From positions 25,842,001 to 25,906,000 of the forward strand of contig NC_092674.1 of the NCBI RefSeq assembly GCF_964355755.1: 64,000 nucleotides of DNA. Reading direction: 5' to 3'. This stretch comes from Antedon mediterranea (taxonomy: Eukaryota > Echinodermata > Crinoidea > Comatulida > Antedonidae). Of the stretch, positions 1 through 8,999 are shown piece by piece. How positions within the stretch are numbered: the stretch's first letter is position 1; each line of letters starts with the position of its first letter. The position numbers and the translations under genes were made by a program. The notes under the pieces are model-generated. The model was not told where the DNA came from. It worked only from the letters and a program-made list of their open reading frames with translations, and made no database searches.

Positions 1-696
1 AAAACAAGTTAGTGGATGATCAGATGACGCACTAAAAATATCAATTTTACAAGCCTATCTATTAATTTTTTTTATTTCGTTTTCTAAATAAATAAGATTG
101 AAAAATAACAACTCGAAACTACAACTTTGTAACGACGCTACTCCAGTATATTATTGAGTTATTTCTTTCGTTTAATCGTCTTTTTTTACAGAACACTTAA
201 CGTCTTCCTTAAGCCTCATTTTTCTTTCTTTTGTGGAAAAACGAATTACAAATAGCATATATAACATAACATAATAACACACGCAAAGAAGTCACTTACT
301 TTAGATGTTTTAATAATAACAGCTTCTTATCTTAAAACATAGATATAGGTAATATTCTATCGAATCAAAGACATAGCAATGTCCAAAAGCTCGTGAAAAG
401 TAAGTAAACTTGATTTAATGTTATACAGAAAATTAATGTCATTTCATCTGATACATTATGATGTGAAATCTACTGTATCAAATCTACTATGCTATCATAC
501 GCCTATTTATTACTAATTAGTTGTATTGGTTTGATAAAACGAAAAGTTCTGCGTAGTTCAATATTCGTCAAAACGTTACTGAAAAAAAATATAAGAATCA
601 GAATAAAATTAGAGGCTAAATAGTATCGAAAGTTTTGGATACGAATTTTTTTATTCATATTATTTTAACAGTAATATAGCATGTCAACTAACTTAC

Positions 697-726
697 CATA
701 CGCTTCTTTCGTGACATTACCAATTT
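697..726 (-). CDS. Micro-exon E of copy 1 (30 nt)
   Basis: Flanked by ...TTATAG and GTAAGTTA on the minus strand. In phase 1 it reads E-IGNVTKEAY, matching the repeated decapeptide pattern. Read after exon D it would hit TAA at once, so it fits as an alternative to exon D. Confidence 0.6.
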
Positions 727-982
727 CTATAACAAAAATATCGAATAAATATAATTATGTTATATAATATTGTTTGATTATTTAATTAACTCATTGTGTA
801 CCTTGGATGAGTCGTCTACAAGAAAATAATTAAAGTCATGTGATTTGTCAATTACGTCACGTTCGTCTATCATGGCAAAATAGAGATTTTTCTTAGTATA
901 AATATGTATCCTGCATTAGTTTAATTGTGTACTTTCTTTTAACAGTATAATAAGATTCTGAATCTTCTGATTAAAGACTTAC

Positions 983-1022
983 CTTTTCATATAGTCATCT
1001 TTTTTTCCAACGTTACCAAAAT
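983..1022 (-). CDS. Micro-exon D of copy 1 (40 nt, frame-changing)
   Basis: Bounded by TTACAG and GTAAGTC. In phase 1 it reads DFGNVGKKDDYMK. Its length is 1 mod 3, unlike exons A-C, so including it shifts the frame for the next exon. The paralogous exon in copy 2 (31 nt) has the same property, so this may be deliberate rather than decay. Confidence 0.55.
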
Positions 1023-1138
1023 CTGTAACAAATGCATCGAAAGATGTTAATAATAAATTTTCTTTTTTTGTGATTTTAATACATGACACCTTTTCTTCAA
1101 TAAATTCTAAATCAAGTTAATCGACGTAAACAACTTAC

Positions 1139-1168
1139 CAATGGCTTCTTCTCTAATTTTACCAGAAG
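1139..1168 (-). CDS. Micro-exon C of copy 1 (30 nt)
   Basis: Acceptor ...CAACAG and donor GTAAGTTG. Reads A-SGKIREEAI in phase 1, with the first codon split G|CT. Paralogous to 5657-5689. Confidence 0.65.
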
Positions 1169-1370
1169 CTGTTGACAAAATAAAACAATTACAATATCAA
1201 TTCTAGTCTAGATTCAGACAGCCTAGACAATATGTCGGTCGGTTGGTTGGTTAGTTGGTCGGTCGGTAAAAACTAAAACTAAAATTTACGCACGCGGATG
1301 CAGTCATGTATATGACCTTGTTACAGCAATATTATTCATATTAGTTAATTAGTTATTTTATGAGACTTAC

Positions 1371-1400
1371 CTTTAGCTTCTCTCTCCATTCTACCAGAAG
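1371..1400 (-). CDS. Micro-exon B of copy 1 (30 nt)
   Basis: Acceptor ...CATCAG and donor GTAAGTC. Reads A-SGRMEREAK in phase 1. Differs by only two bases from the copy-2 exon at 6059-6088. Confidence 0.7.
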
Positions 1401-1720
1401 CTGATGACAAATGAAATGTATTAATAGATTAAGTTTAGTCGACGGTGTTTAAAAGTTGTTTTCGTATTATATAAAGAAAATACTTTAAGTTAAATCTGCA
1501 GAGTCATGAGTTTGTATTGCACGATGACCTAAAGTATGAAATAATATTCAAAGATTTGCATCGCGAATTAAAAATATTATAGTAAGAGTCAGGTTTGCTG
1601 TACACCTTTGTTGCTGAAACGGAAATAATACAGTTTGAGGATGTCTCAACTTCACTACCTTTTCGAGAACATGGTGTAGTACTTCAAACTTAATAGTTTA
1701 ATTTCAAATTACAAACATAC

Positions 1721-1759
1721 CATGAAGCATGTTCCCCTTGTTTATCTGCGGAGTGTTAT
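1721..1759 (-). CDS. Micro-exon A of copy 1 (39 nt)
   Basis: Acceptor ...TTCATAG and donor GTATGT. Thirteen codons in phase 1: D-NTPQINKGNMLH. The copy-2 exon (6763-6801) differs by one residue (T to R). Confidence 0.7.
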
Positions 1760-2350
1760 CTATGAATTTAATGAAAATAATATAATTATACGGATACGAT
1801 ACTGATACGATACAAAATTATAAAGGGGTTAAAATTAAACTACAACAGCTTTTCATTGTGGCCACCTCAGCACTCTCTGTACATGTACTTTTGCCATGAA
1901 CATGTTCACTAACCCCATCCATTGCTGTGTCGTGTGATTATTATAACTAACAATGAAAGAAATTCCTCTTTTTGAATTTAACTATTATTATTATTATTGT
2001 ATAACAATGTCTGGCTCATTTGAGTTACAGAAAAATACTTTGCTTAAGCTTCCTCCGCCCAGCATTTTTGATGAATATTGTTTGGATTGTAATAATGATT
2101 TTGATTAAACAAACGAAACGATATAGATAGATATTCTGATTGTTGTAACAAAGAGGCCACTTTATGGTAGAATGGTTTATCGGTATTCAAAAAAATAGTT
2201 TGAACTTTCGGCTCCAACTGCTGATTTTTTTTAATGAGTTTGGCTTTCATTGCGTGAGATTCACTAAAGAGTAACTTATTCAGAGATAGTTTTATATTTA
2301 TACTTACCTACTTTTCCCATAAGCAAGGCGTCAGTGGTTAAGGTGCCGAC

Positions 2351-2651
2351 TGTAAAGTCTGGTGTTAAACGAAAGAAATGAGACAGAGAGACAACCATGT
2401 AAGTTACGATTAGTACAAGTGTTTAATGGCAAAACAACACGTCCTTTATATACAGTAATACCTAGCACGCCACCACTCAGGTGTGTATGCAAATTGGGGT
2501 CTAGCGCCACCATATTACATCCCTCTTATCGACAAAAATAGAAAGTTTTTTTTTAGATTTTTTAGAATATAAACATTTAGAATATATAACAACATCCCCT
2601 TCACAGCAAACTTGAAACTACTAGCAAAATATCATACAGTCAAAAAAAAAA
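2351..2651 (-). mobile_element. Fragment of LTR retrotransposon (3' internal end plus 3' LTR)
   Basis: On the minus strand a purine tract (AAGAGGGA, 2520-2527) stands directly before TGTAATATGG. The next 169 bp, 2519 down to 2351, end in CTTTACA. That is the TG...CA form of an LTR, with TGTAA/TTACA ends and a purine primer site just upstream. A TATATAAAGG box lies inside the LTR. Only about 130 bp of internal sequence remains, and its far end is a poly-T run at 2642-2651. The 5' LTR and body are gone, so this is a truncated insertion. It sits inside the signal-peptide exon of copy 1, and the homologous exon in copy 2 has no insertion. Clade not determinable. Confidence 0.6.
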
Positions 2652-3378
2652 CCAGAATTACCACGAGGACTTGCAGACTAAAATTGATAGAGGTCTATTT
2701 TATAAATATTTATTTATTAACTAAACATAAAAACAATAGTCCATATATGCCTATACTTTACACGCCTTTAATCAGAATTAATTGAACTTTACTTACCGCC
2801 GAGAAGAGATCATAATGCCAACTAAGTGTGTACAAGTTAATACAACTAAATCTGAAGTAATATTTAAACAAATGCGTCACAAATGTAACTGTTAGTATAG
2901 TCTATATAAAGTTAATATACAGAATATTCTATTTTAAAATAAGGGGTTAGAATATCTATATATATATATAGCCATTTAAGATTCAGTTTTGGTGTTTAAA
3001 GCTCAATTGTAAGTTATATTATCTTGCAATTGCCCAGAGGCGATGGAGGTATAATTTACGACACTTGTACCTTTTCAATTATGGTATATTAAATGATAAC
3101 GTTACTTTCCATTTCTTCTTTCTGAATTTGTTATGGACTAATCTATTCAGATAATTTTCACAATTGCATTTTCTCTCCATTAAATAAAATAATCAATCGC
3201 ATCTACTGAATGCAGTGCTTTTATTCATTCTTTTATTCAGCTTAGCCTACCGTGTCCATGGCTCTTCTTTAAGATTTTAAGAGAAACAATAAACAAATAT
3301 CAAAAGGGAATTATTTGTCCAATGCTACTGGATCTAAAATAAAAACCATACCATCAACTTGTTGTAAGCTATATATTC

Positions 3379-3545
3379 TACACTAGCAAAGTAGAACAAA
3401 CTGTTGTTTGCCATTATGATAATGTGCATGTTTTGTGTTTGATAGGCCTATATTTAAGTAAATTACTAGTTGTCTATTTGGAGGAAACTCAAGCAAACTC
3501 GAGCAAACTTTGTCATTAACACGTTTCCCAAAGTTTGCTAGTGTA
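3379..3545. mobile_element. MITE with TACACTAGCAAA terminal inverted repeats
   Basis: TACACTAGCAAA at 3379 is answered by TTTGCTAGTGTA ending at 3545. The element is absent from the equivalent place in block 2, so it arrived after the duplication. No coding capacity. Confidence 0.6.
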
Positions 3546-3638
3546 GACCAGTTGTACACTACAGTATACAATCAAATAGTCTCGAAACTCTAGCATGATT
3601 GTTAGATGGACATTGTGTAGGCTACCCATGATATAATT

Positions 3639-3710
3639 GGCTCGTTGGTCTAGTGGTATGATTCTCGCTTCGGGTGCGAGAGGTCCCGGGTTCAACTCCC
3701 GGACGAGCCC
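3639..3710 (+). tRNA. tRNA-Pro (anticodon CGG)
   Basis: A 72-nt cloverleaf. The acceptor GGCTCGT pairs with ACGAGCC, the anticodon stem is CTCGC/GCGAG with loop TTCGGGT (anticodon CGG), and the T arm is CCCGG GTTCAAC CCGG. A box (TGGTCTAGTGGTA) and B box (GGTTCAACTCC) are intact. A T run from 3712 is the Pol III terminator. No intron; CCA is not encoded, as expected in a eukaryote. Confidence 0.95.
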
Positions 3711-3720
3711 CTTTTTTTTT
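3711..3720 (+). terminator. Pol III terminator of tRNA-Pro
   Basis: A run of T starting two bases after the acceptor stem, the normal Pol III stop. Confidence 0.8.
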
Positions 3721-4030
3721 GTCCTTCTTGTTTTGTTAAAAGAGAATATATTGTAACAAAGTATTTTTGCCTTAACCTAACAGCGTCATTGCAACTAACG
3801 GAATAGAAGTATGTCGACTTGTAAGCGGTATTATGAGAGGACTCTTGTTCCTGTTTTAAAGTATTTTATGGTCTTTTCCATCTTATTTACTTCATTTGTT
3901 TTCGTTTTATACAGTACATTACCGTCATTTTCACGCTAGCTTTTCTTCCTCCGTGTGAGGCTACTTTGGGAAACGATAATAACTATACCCGACTGTTTGT
4001 AGCCTAGATATGACACAGGACACTAACACG

Positions 4031-4166
4031 ATAAATCGCGGTTCCCAATTGGACGCATGACGCAACGACAGGTACGACGAAAGTAAGTTAACTAATTACA
4101 AACAGTATTTTGGATGATCTATCGCGTCGTGATTGGTCAAATTACTTTTTCCCTGCGCTGCAAAAT
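4031..4166. mobile_element. M1 MITE, degenerate partial copy
   Basis: Contains GGTTCCCAATTGGACGCA, ATGCGTCAT-like text and the internal CGTGATTGGTCAAATTAC typical of family M1. The right terminal repeat is missing. It lies at the left border of block 2. Confidence 0.55.
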
Positions 4167-4204
4167 AGGAGGACAAAATAACACAGAAGCAAAGAAGTCA
4201 CTTA

Positions 4205-4231
4205 CTATAGATGTTTAATAAAATAAAAGCT
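4205..4231 (-). CDS. Possible micro-exon F of copy 2
   Basis: Lies between ...GCTCAG and GTAAGTG on the minus strand and has a counterpart in copy 1 near 301-326. Lengths differ (27 and 26 nt), and some frames meet TAA inside. It may be a terminal exon or no exon at all. Confidence 0.25.
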   Translation of the reverse strand, partial: SFYFIKHL

Positions 4232-7200
4232 TCTGAGCTTAAAACATAGAATATTAATAATTATCTATGAAATAAAGTGTCCGAAAGCATGTCAAAAATA
4301 ATTTTTTTTCAGTATAATTCAGTTTTAAAATTCATTACATAGCTTGATAATCTATAGAGTACACTTTACTAAAACAAATCCATACATAATAATCATACGC
4401 CTATTTCTATTACTAATTCAATGTTATTATATTGGTTGGATAAAAGGAAAGTTCTGCGGAGTTCAATATTCGTCAGAATAATCACTGAAAAAAAAAGAAG
4501 AAAAGAAATAGAGGTTAAATTTATAATATCGAAAGTTATCAAAATTGTTTCTATTCATTAATCGTTTAACATTAACAGCGAGTCATATGGCCGAGCGGTT
4601 AAGGCAGGGGCGCCGTTTACCGTATCTAAAGAGCCAACAACAACATCGGCAAGGGTTCGAGGCCGACTCGCTCCTAGTTCTGGTGGTGGAACAAGTCTTC
4701 TCGGATAAGGACTATAAACCGTAGGTCCAGTGTACACAGTTATAACCTGTGTGTACTTTAAAGAACCCAGTTCATTATTCGAAAAAGAGTAGGGGGTTAC
4801 CCCGGTGAACTGGTTCACACAATAGCCCCTGTATCAGGAGGATTACCACCTATCTGATAGGACAGTGATTAATTCACTATTGGTAATCCTTGGCCACATT
4901 GCCTAAAGACATAAAATAAAATAAAAATAAATAAATAACAGTAGGCCTATAACATATTATGTGAAGCAACCATAGAAGAGGAAAAAATAGGCACAGCCTA
5001 CCCGCTTTTCTTTTGCGACGTTACCAATATCTGTAAAACACATTTAAATAACATGTTATCACAATAACTGTTTGTAAACTTTGTATTGTATACATTAGAC
5101 GACTTGTCTACAAGAAATTAATTGAGTATTGTGATTTGTCAATTACATCACGTGACTCAATTCCCAGTAAATCGTCTACCTGCCTATTGTGTAGTATTTA
5201 GTTAGTTGCTGAAGAAGATTTTTATCATTTCATTATTTATATATTCGGTCTATTTCAGTATAAACATAACAAAAAAAAACCTGAAATTGGGGAGACCAGG
5301 GTCAACCTAAGTGAATTAATCACTGTAGCTGAGCCGGTTAACCCAACACCAAAGTCAGGTCTTAGAGCTGCAGCATCAGCATCAGATAAGGATCGAAAAT
5401 TTCACATGGAATTATTGGTAGTTTGAGGTAATAAACATCATTTAAAATGATGTCTTTCTTGAATTGATTCTGAATCTTATGGTTTATAAGACTTACCCGT
5501 CAGCTTCTTTCGCAACGTTACCAAAATCTGTAACAAAACATCGAAAGATGTTAATGTCAATAATAACTGCAGTGCATGAATCTCATGTTCATTGTGATTT
5601 TTTTATTTAACAGATTCTGAAATATATATATATATTATTCGGCGTATAAAACTTACCATTGGCTTCTTTCTCAACTCTACCAAGAGGAGCTGCAGGTGGT
5701 AAAAATGATATTTTTGGCCATTAAAAAAACCCCTGTACTAAATACAATCATTATTGGTATAACGAATTTAAAATACTAAAACCTAAAAAAGACTATTACT
5801 ACAGACTTTGAGCAAGTATACACCGGTGGTATAAAATAATAATCTGAATATTATATTAGGCACTCTTCACCAAAAAAAAGTCTCATAAAAATCAAAGTTG
5901 GTCGATTCCTTACTATAGAGACTATGCTCTACTAATGCATTATAATAGATAGATTAGGCCTTATCTATATTTTTTTCCAAATTATCATCAATATATTTTC
6001 GTCAGTGATTAATATTTCATAAGTTTTAAAGATTATTATTAGTTTAGACGAGACTTACATTTAGCTTCTCTCTCAATTCTACCAGAAGCTGATGACAAAA
6101 TGAACACAGAATAATTAGTTTAGTAGCCCTATTTTCACTGCGGTGTTTAAGTATATCGTAGGCCTACACAAAATATTGCTTTAGATACATTTATGGTAAA
6201 TCTGCATATTCATGAATCTGTATTGACGGCCTATATATTTTTGTAAGATTAACTAGTTCTTCCCACTTTATTTATATTTCTGGCTCTTTAATTTTGAATC
6301 AATTAGATACTATAGTATTGTTAACTCTTCCTCTCTGTCAACTTATCGCAAAAAAAAAAAATTAAAAATCATTTTTATCATTGTACTCAAACTAGACCTT
6401 CAAACTGTTTTTGTCATGACATTTTTTATTTTATATATATAATTATTTACAAATGTACTTGCGTGACAAGAAATCTCTTCTTGGAAGATCCTCTATTAAT
6501 GGTATTTTTGTATTTTCTCATTATAAATTATCATTTTTTTTTATTGTATTGCTTTTAATAGAAACTAATAAATGTTGAGAAACAAAGATTTAGCAGAAGA
6601 AGAATTTTAATTAATTAATTTAAGTTTGCGGTACACAATTGTTGCTAAAACGGAAATAATGACGTTCAAGAGAGGATGTCTCAACTTTACTATGATCCTT
6701 TCGGAAACATCTTATACTTTATAGATTATAAATTTCTAATTTCCAAAAGTATTCAAACATACCATGAAGCATATTCCCCTTGTTTATTTGTGGTCTGTTA
6801 TCTGTGAAGGTAATACAATAAAAACAATATTTATACAGATACGATACTGATTTTAAAATAAAACCCGTAAAATCAAAATTACTAAAAGTGTTAACATTAA
6901 AATAAAACGTTAGTTTGGATCAGGGAAGAGTGAAATTACTCTAAAGGGTCGTTCACACCTGTTCCGGCACGGTTCCGGTCCGGCGAATCGAACATCAATG
7001 TTTCATTTTTACGCGGCTATGCGCCAATCGATATGTGCGTAGCCGCGTGAAAACGAAACATTGACGTTCGATTAAATTTTCCGGCGCCGGACCGGAACCG
7101 TGCCGGAACAGGTGTGAAAGACCCTTAATTCTAATTCTATTTTCAGTCTTCCCTGGTTTTATTTGGACAATTAGACAACAACGACCTCTCAGCACCCTCT

Positions 7201-7979
7201 GTACTTCTGTTGTTCACCAATACCATCCATTGCTGTGTTGCGTGATTTAGTCAACAATGAAAGAAATTCCTCTTTTTGAATTTAACCATGGAGCTATACA
7301 ATTTTATAGCTCCATGATTTAACTATTATCGAGGTATTATTATTATTGTATGACAATGGCTCGTTTGATTTACAGCAAAATACTCTGCCCAGCATTTTTC
7401 ATTGTGTGTTTTGATTGTAATTATGATTTTTAGAATAAATAAACGAAACGATATAGATTATATAATGGGGTTGCTTTCACATCGCGGCCCGGATTCGGTC
7501 CGGTGCCTTGAGAAAAATATCGTGGAAAATGGATTCAGTGGTAAAACGTATAAAGCAAGATTCACTCAAAATCCTTACGATTTGAATCAGTACCTGATTC
7601 GGACTCCGAATTCGGTCTAAACAAATAGTCTGACCTTTTGGCTCCGACTACTGATTTTTAACTGAGCTATATCGTTCGTAAGTTTCGTGAAATTCACAAA
7701 AAGACGTTAACAGAATAGGCCCAATTTATACTTACCTACTTTTCCAAAAAGCAAGGCGTCAGTGGTTAAGGTTCCGACCACCAGGATTACCACGAGGATT
7801 TGCATACTATAACGATAATTGATAGTTAGGTCTATTTTAGAGATATCTAGTTTCTGCTAGGTTATGGCTTGATTAATGATATGAACCATAAACAATATAG
7901 GCTATAAGACCCATAATTTACGTACCTTTAATCATAATTAATTTAACTTATAGATAGCTACTTACCGAGAAGAAATCAT
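4205..7979 (-). CDS. Micro-exon secreted-peptide gene, copy 2
   Basis: A spliced minus-strand gene with coding exons 7966-7979, 7736-7806, 6763-6801, 6059-6088 and 5657-5689. Candidates D (5497-5527), E (5002-5030) and F (4205-4231) follow. Exons 1 and 2 join in phase 2 to give MISSRMQILV then VILVVGTLTTDA, a clear signal peptide with charged start, hydrophobic core and small residues before a likely cut. LLFGKV follows. Every later junction is phase 1. Exon A adds DNRPQINKGNMLH; B and C add ASGRIEREAK and SPLGRVEKEAN. The product is thus a short secreted, charged peptide built of ten-residue units. I recognise no family. The layout resembles the micro-exon genes of schistosomes (symmetrical exons of 36 nt or less behind a signal peptide), but no homology is claimed. 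The 3' end is uncertain because exon D shifts the frame. Exons, frame and signal peptide are seen; secretion is inferred. Confidence 0.65.
4579..4939 (+). mobile_element. tRNA-derived SINE
   Basis: The head is tRNA-like: A box TGGCCGAGCGGTTAAGGC and B box GGGTTCGAGGCC, of Leu/Ser type. A body without genes follows, then an AAAT-rich tail. TAACAG flanks both ends as a short target duplication. The first 220 bp match, in reverse, the element at 36472-36791 (GGTCCAGTGTACAC, GGGGTTACCCCGGTG). Absent from block 1. Confidence 0.8.
5002..5030 (-). CDS. Micro-exon E of copy 2 (29 nt)
   Basis: Acceptor ...TTACAG; donor GTAGGC, weaker than the others. In phase 1 reads D-IGNVAKEKR. One base shorter than its 30-nt partner in copy 1, so it may be decaying. 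Confidence 0.45.
5497..5527 (-). CDS. Micro-exon D of copy 2 (31 nt, frame-changing)
   Basis: Acceptor ...TTACAG and donor GTAAGTC. Reads DFGNVAKEADG with one base over. As in copy 1 its length is 1 mod 3. Confidence 0.55.
5657..5689 (-). CDS. Micro-exon C of copy 2 (33 nt)
   Basis: Acceptor ...CTGCAG and donor GTAAGTTT. Eleven codons in phase 1, S-PLGRVEKEAN. One residue longer than the copy-1 exon. Confidence 0.65.
6059..6088 (-). CDS. Micro-exon B of copy 2 (30 nt)
   Basis: Acceptor ...CATCAG and donor GTAAGTC. Reads A-SGRIEREAK. The last exon base is T where copy 1 has G, which changes the joined codon. Confidence 0.7.
6763..6801 (-). CDS. Micro-exon A of copy 2 (39 nt)
   Basis: Acceptor ...TTCACAG and donor GTATGT. 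Reads D-NRPQINKGNMLH in phase 1, after the KV that ends exon 2. Confidence 0.7.
6945..7125. mobile_element. Fold-back MITE with GC-rich TIRs (TAA target)
   Basis: AGGGTCGTTCACACCTG at the left is matched by the reverse complement of CAGGTGTGAAAGACCCT at the right. Pairing continues through CCGGCACGGTTCCGGTCCGG and through GCGGCTA...TAGCCGC, so almost all 181 bp form one hairpin. It is flanked by TAA on both sides. It is inserted in the intron between exons 2 and A of copy 2 and is absent from copy 1. Confidence 0.85.
7281..7324. mobile_element. 30-bp hairpin insertion with 7-bp target duplication
   Basis: ATTTAAC (7281-7287), then CATGGAGCTATA, a 6-base loop and TATAGCTCCATG (7288-7317), then ATTTAAC again (7318-7324). 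The paralogous site at 1976-1982 has a single ATTTAAC and no hairpin, so it is an empty site. A second case of the same form is at 39049-39094. Confidence 0.75.
7736..7806 (-). CDS. Signal-peptide exon (exon 2) of copy 2
   Basis: 71 nt between TTATAG and GTAAGTATA. Begins with T, which completes CG|T from exon 1, and ends one base into the next codon. Encodes the hydrophobic stretch LVVILVVGTL then TTDALLFGKV. Copy 1 has the same exon, split by an LTR fragment. Confidence 0.75.
7966..7979 (-). CDS. First coding exon of copy 2 (14 nt)
   Basis: ATGATTTCTTCTCG followed by GTAAGTAG. The ATG is in frame with the signal peptide once CG|T is joined. In copy 1 the same exon (2797-2813) is 17 nt, again phase 2, which supports the join. 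A second in-frame Met lies five residues later in exon 2 of copy 2 but is Leu in copy 1, so this ATG is preferred. Confidence 0.7.
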
Positions 7980-8060
7980 AATGCCAAGAGTGTACAAATT
8001 AATATAACTAAATCTGAAGTAATACTAAAAACGAATGCGTCACAAACTGTAACTGTTAGT

Positions 8061-8067
8061 TTATATA
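8061..8067 (-). promoter_or_regulatory. Possible TATA box of copy 2
   Basis: TATATAA on the minus strand about 80 bases before the ATG. Copy 1 has a similar but weaker TTTATATAG near 2903. Confidence 0.35.
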
Positions 8068-8363
8068 CAGTTAATATACAGAATATTCAATTTTCAAATA
8101 AGGGGCGTTGTGTTAAAATATAATAGTTTTCCCCTTTTATTATCCATTTAAGTTCACTTTTGGTGCTTAAAGCTTCATTGTAAGATACAGTATATATTAT
8201 CTTGCAATTGCCAAGTTAGAATGTTGTCAAGAACACAAATGTTTGTTACTTTGTTTTTCTTCTCATTTTGGTATGGATATTCCATTCAGATATTCCATTC
8301 ATTCAGATAATTTCCACCATTGTATTTTCTTATAATAAATCAACCAACTCTACAGTGTATCCT

Positions 8364-8364
<1 letters not shown>

Positions 8365-8418
<54 letters not shown>
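8365..8418. repeat. (ATC)n microsatellite
   Basis: About 17 uninterrupted TCA units. Open frames across it on the plus strand (poly-Ser, poly-Ile) are repeat artefacts. Confidence 0.95.
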
Positions 8419-8679
8419 GTCGGCTGCGATGCAGGCGACTACAAGCTTTCTCCAGTGTATCCTTTATTCATCCTTTTAATCACCTTACCGTGTCTTCTCG
8501 GCTCTAAATTTCTCAAGGATTTTAAAAGAACCATTGAACAACCAACAAAGGAGAAAGATAGTCATTTGTTCAATGATACTAGATCTAAAATTAACAGTTA
8601 TTGGAGGCATGTTGTCTATCTGTAGGGTCATATTCGAAGCACCCACATAGATGGCCTTGGGCGCACCCTCAGTATATTT

Positions 8680-8751
8680 GGCTCGTTGGTCTAGTGGTAT
8701 GATTCTCGCTTCGGGTGCGAGAGGTCCCGGGTTCAACTCCCGGACGAGCCC
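8680..8751 (+). tRNA. tRNA-Pro (anticodon CGG), second copy
   Basis: Identical over all 72 nt to the tRNA at 3639-3710, while the DNA around the two has diverged clearly. This points to selection or gene conversion. A short T run (8753-8756) could end transcription. Confidence 0.95.
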
Positions 8752-8999
8752 ATTTTGTATTGTTGGTATTTTGTTAAACATATAATTGTAAAATAAAATA
8801 TTACGGAAGTAAGTATTTTATTTTTCTGTCTAATTTTCTTCCTTTGTTATCGTTTTATACGGTACATTGACGTCATTTCTTAACGCTCCTTTTTCCCTCC
8901 ATGTGAGGTCCTACTGCATACGGGCAATGCATACGACCTATAACCACATTTTCATAGCCTAAGCTATGGCGTATGACACGAGTCTTTTTGATATTCGTC

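Larger units (their letters stand above)
301..2813 (-). pseudogene. Micro-exon secreted-peptide gene, copy 1, broken by LTR insertion
   Basis: Left-hand paralogue of the gene at 4205-7979. Coding exon 1 is 2797-2813 (17 nt, ATG at 2813). Exon 2 is 2308-2677, interrupted by foreign DNA at 2351-2651. Small exons follow at 1721-1759 (39 nt), 1371-1400 (30), 1139-1168 (30), 983-1022 (40) and 697-726 (30), with a weak candidate near 301-326. Splice donors read GTAAGT or GTATGT. Exon 1 plus the outer piece of exon 2 reads MISSRRLQVLVVIL, the same hydrophobic start as copy 2, and the inner piece reads VGTLTTDALLMGKV. The insertion separates the two halves of the signal peptide and brings in stops, so normal secretion is unlikely. 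The downstream micro-exons remain open, which suggests recent loss or rescue by splicing. The LTR edge happens to create a CAG before the inner piece. Function unknown. Confidence 0.7.
1..4025. repeat. Segmental duplication, block 1
   Basis: This block aligns in order with block 2 (about 4181-8985). It has the same minus-strand micro-exons, the same first exons and the same plus-strand tRNA-Pro. Both also share flanking text such as the stretch with TATCTTGCAATTGCC at about 3020 and 8205, and the one with CGTTTTATAC near 3903 and 8850. Differences are mostly later insertions: an LTR fragment and a MITE in block 1; a SINE, a MITE and a 30-bp hairpin in block 2. The left limit cannot be seen, because homology already runs close to the window edge. 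Confidence 0.85.
4181..8985. repeat. Segmental duplication, block 2
   Basis: Collinear with block 1. Longer by the SINE at 4579, the MITE at 6945, a hairpin at 7288, an insertion around 7465-7615 (the match to block 1 breaks there) and an ATC microsatellite at 8365. It holds the more intact micro-exon gene and the second tRNA-Pro. Confidence 0.85.

Noticed and set aside
2044-2250. 68-codon minus-strand open frame inside copy 1 of the micro-exon gene
   Set aside because: The matching part of block 2 (7380-7690) does not keep the frame, so it is intron.
4558-4818. 86-codon minus-strand open frame
   Set aside because: It is the reverse reading of the SINE at 4579-4939.
8268-8625. Open frames with poly-Ile and poly-Ser
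   Set aside because: They come from the ATC microsatellite.
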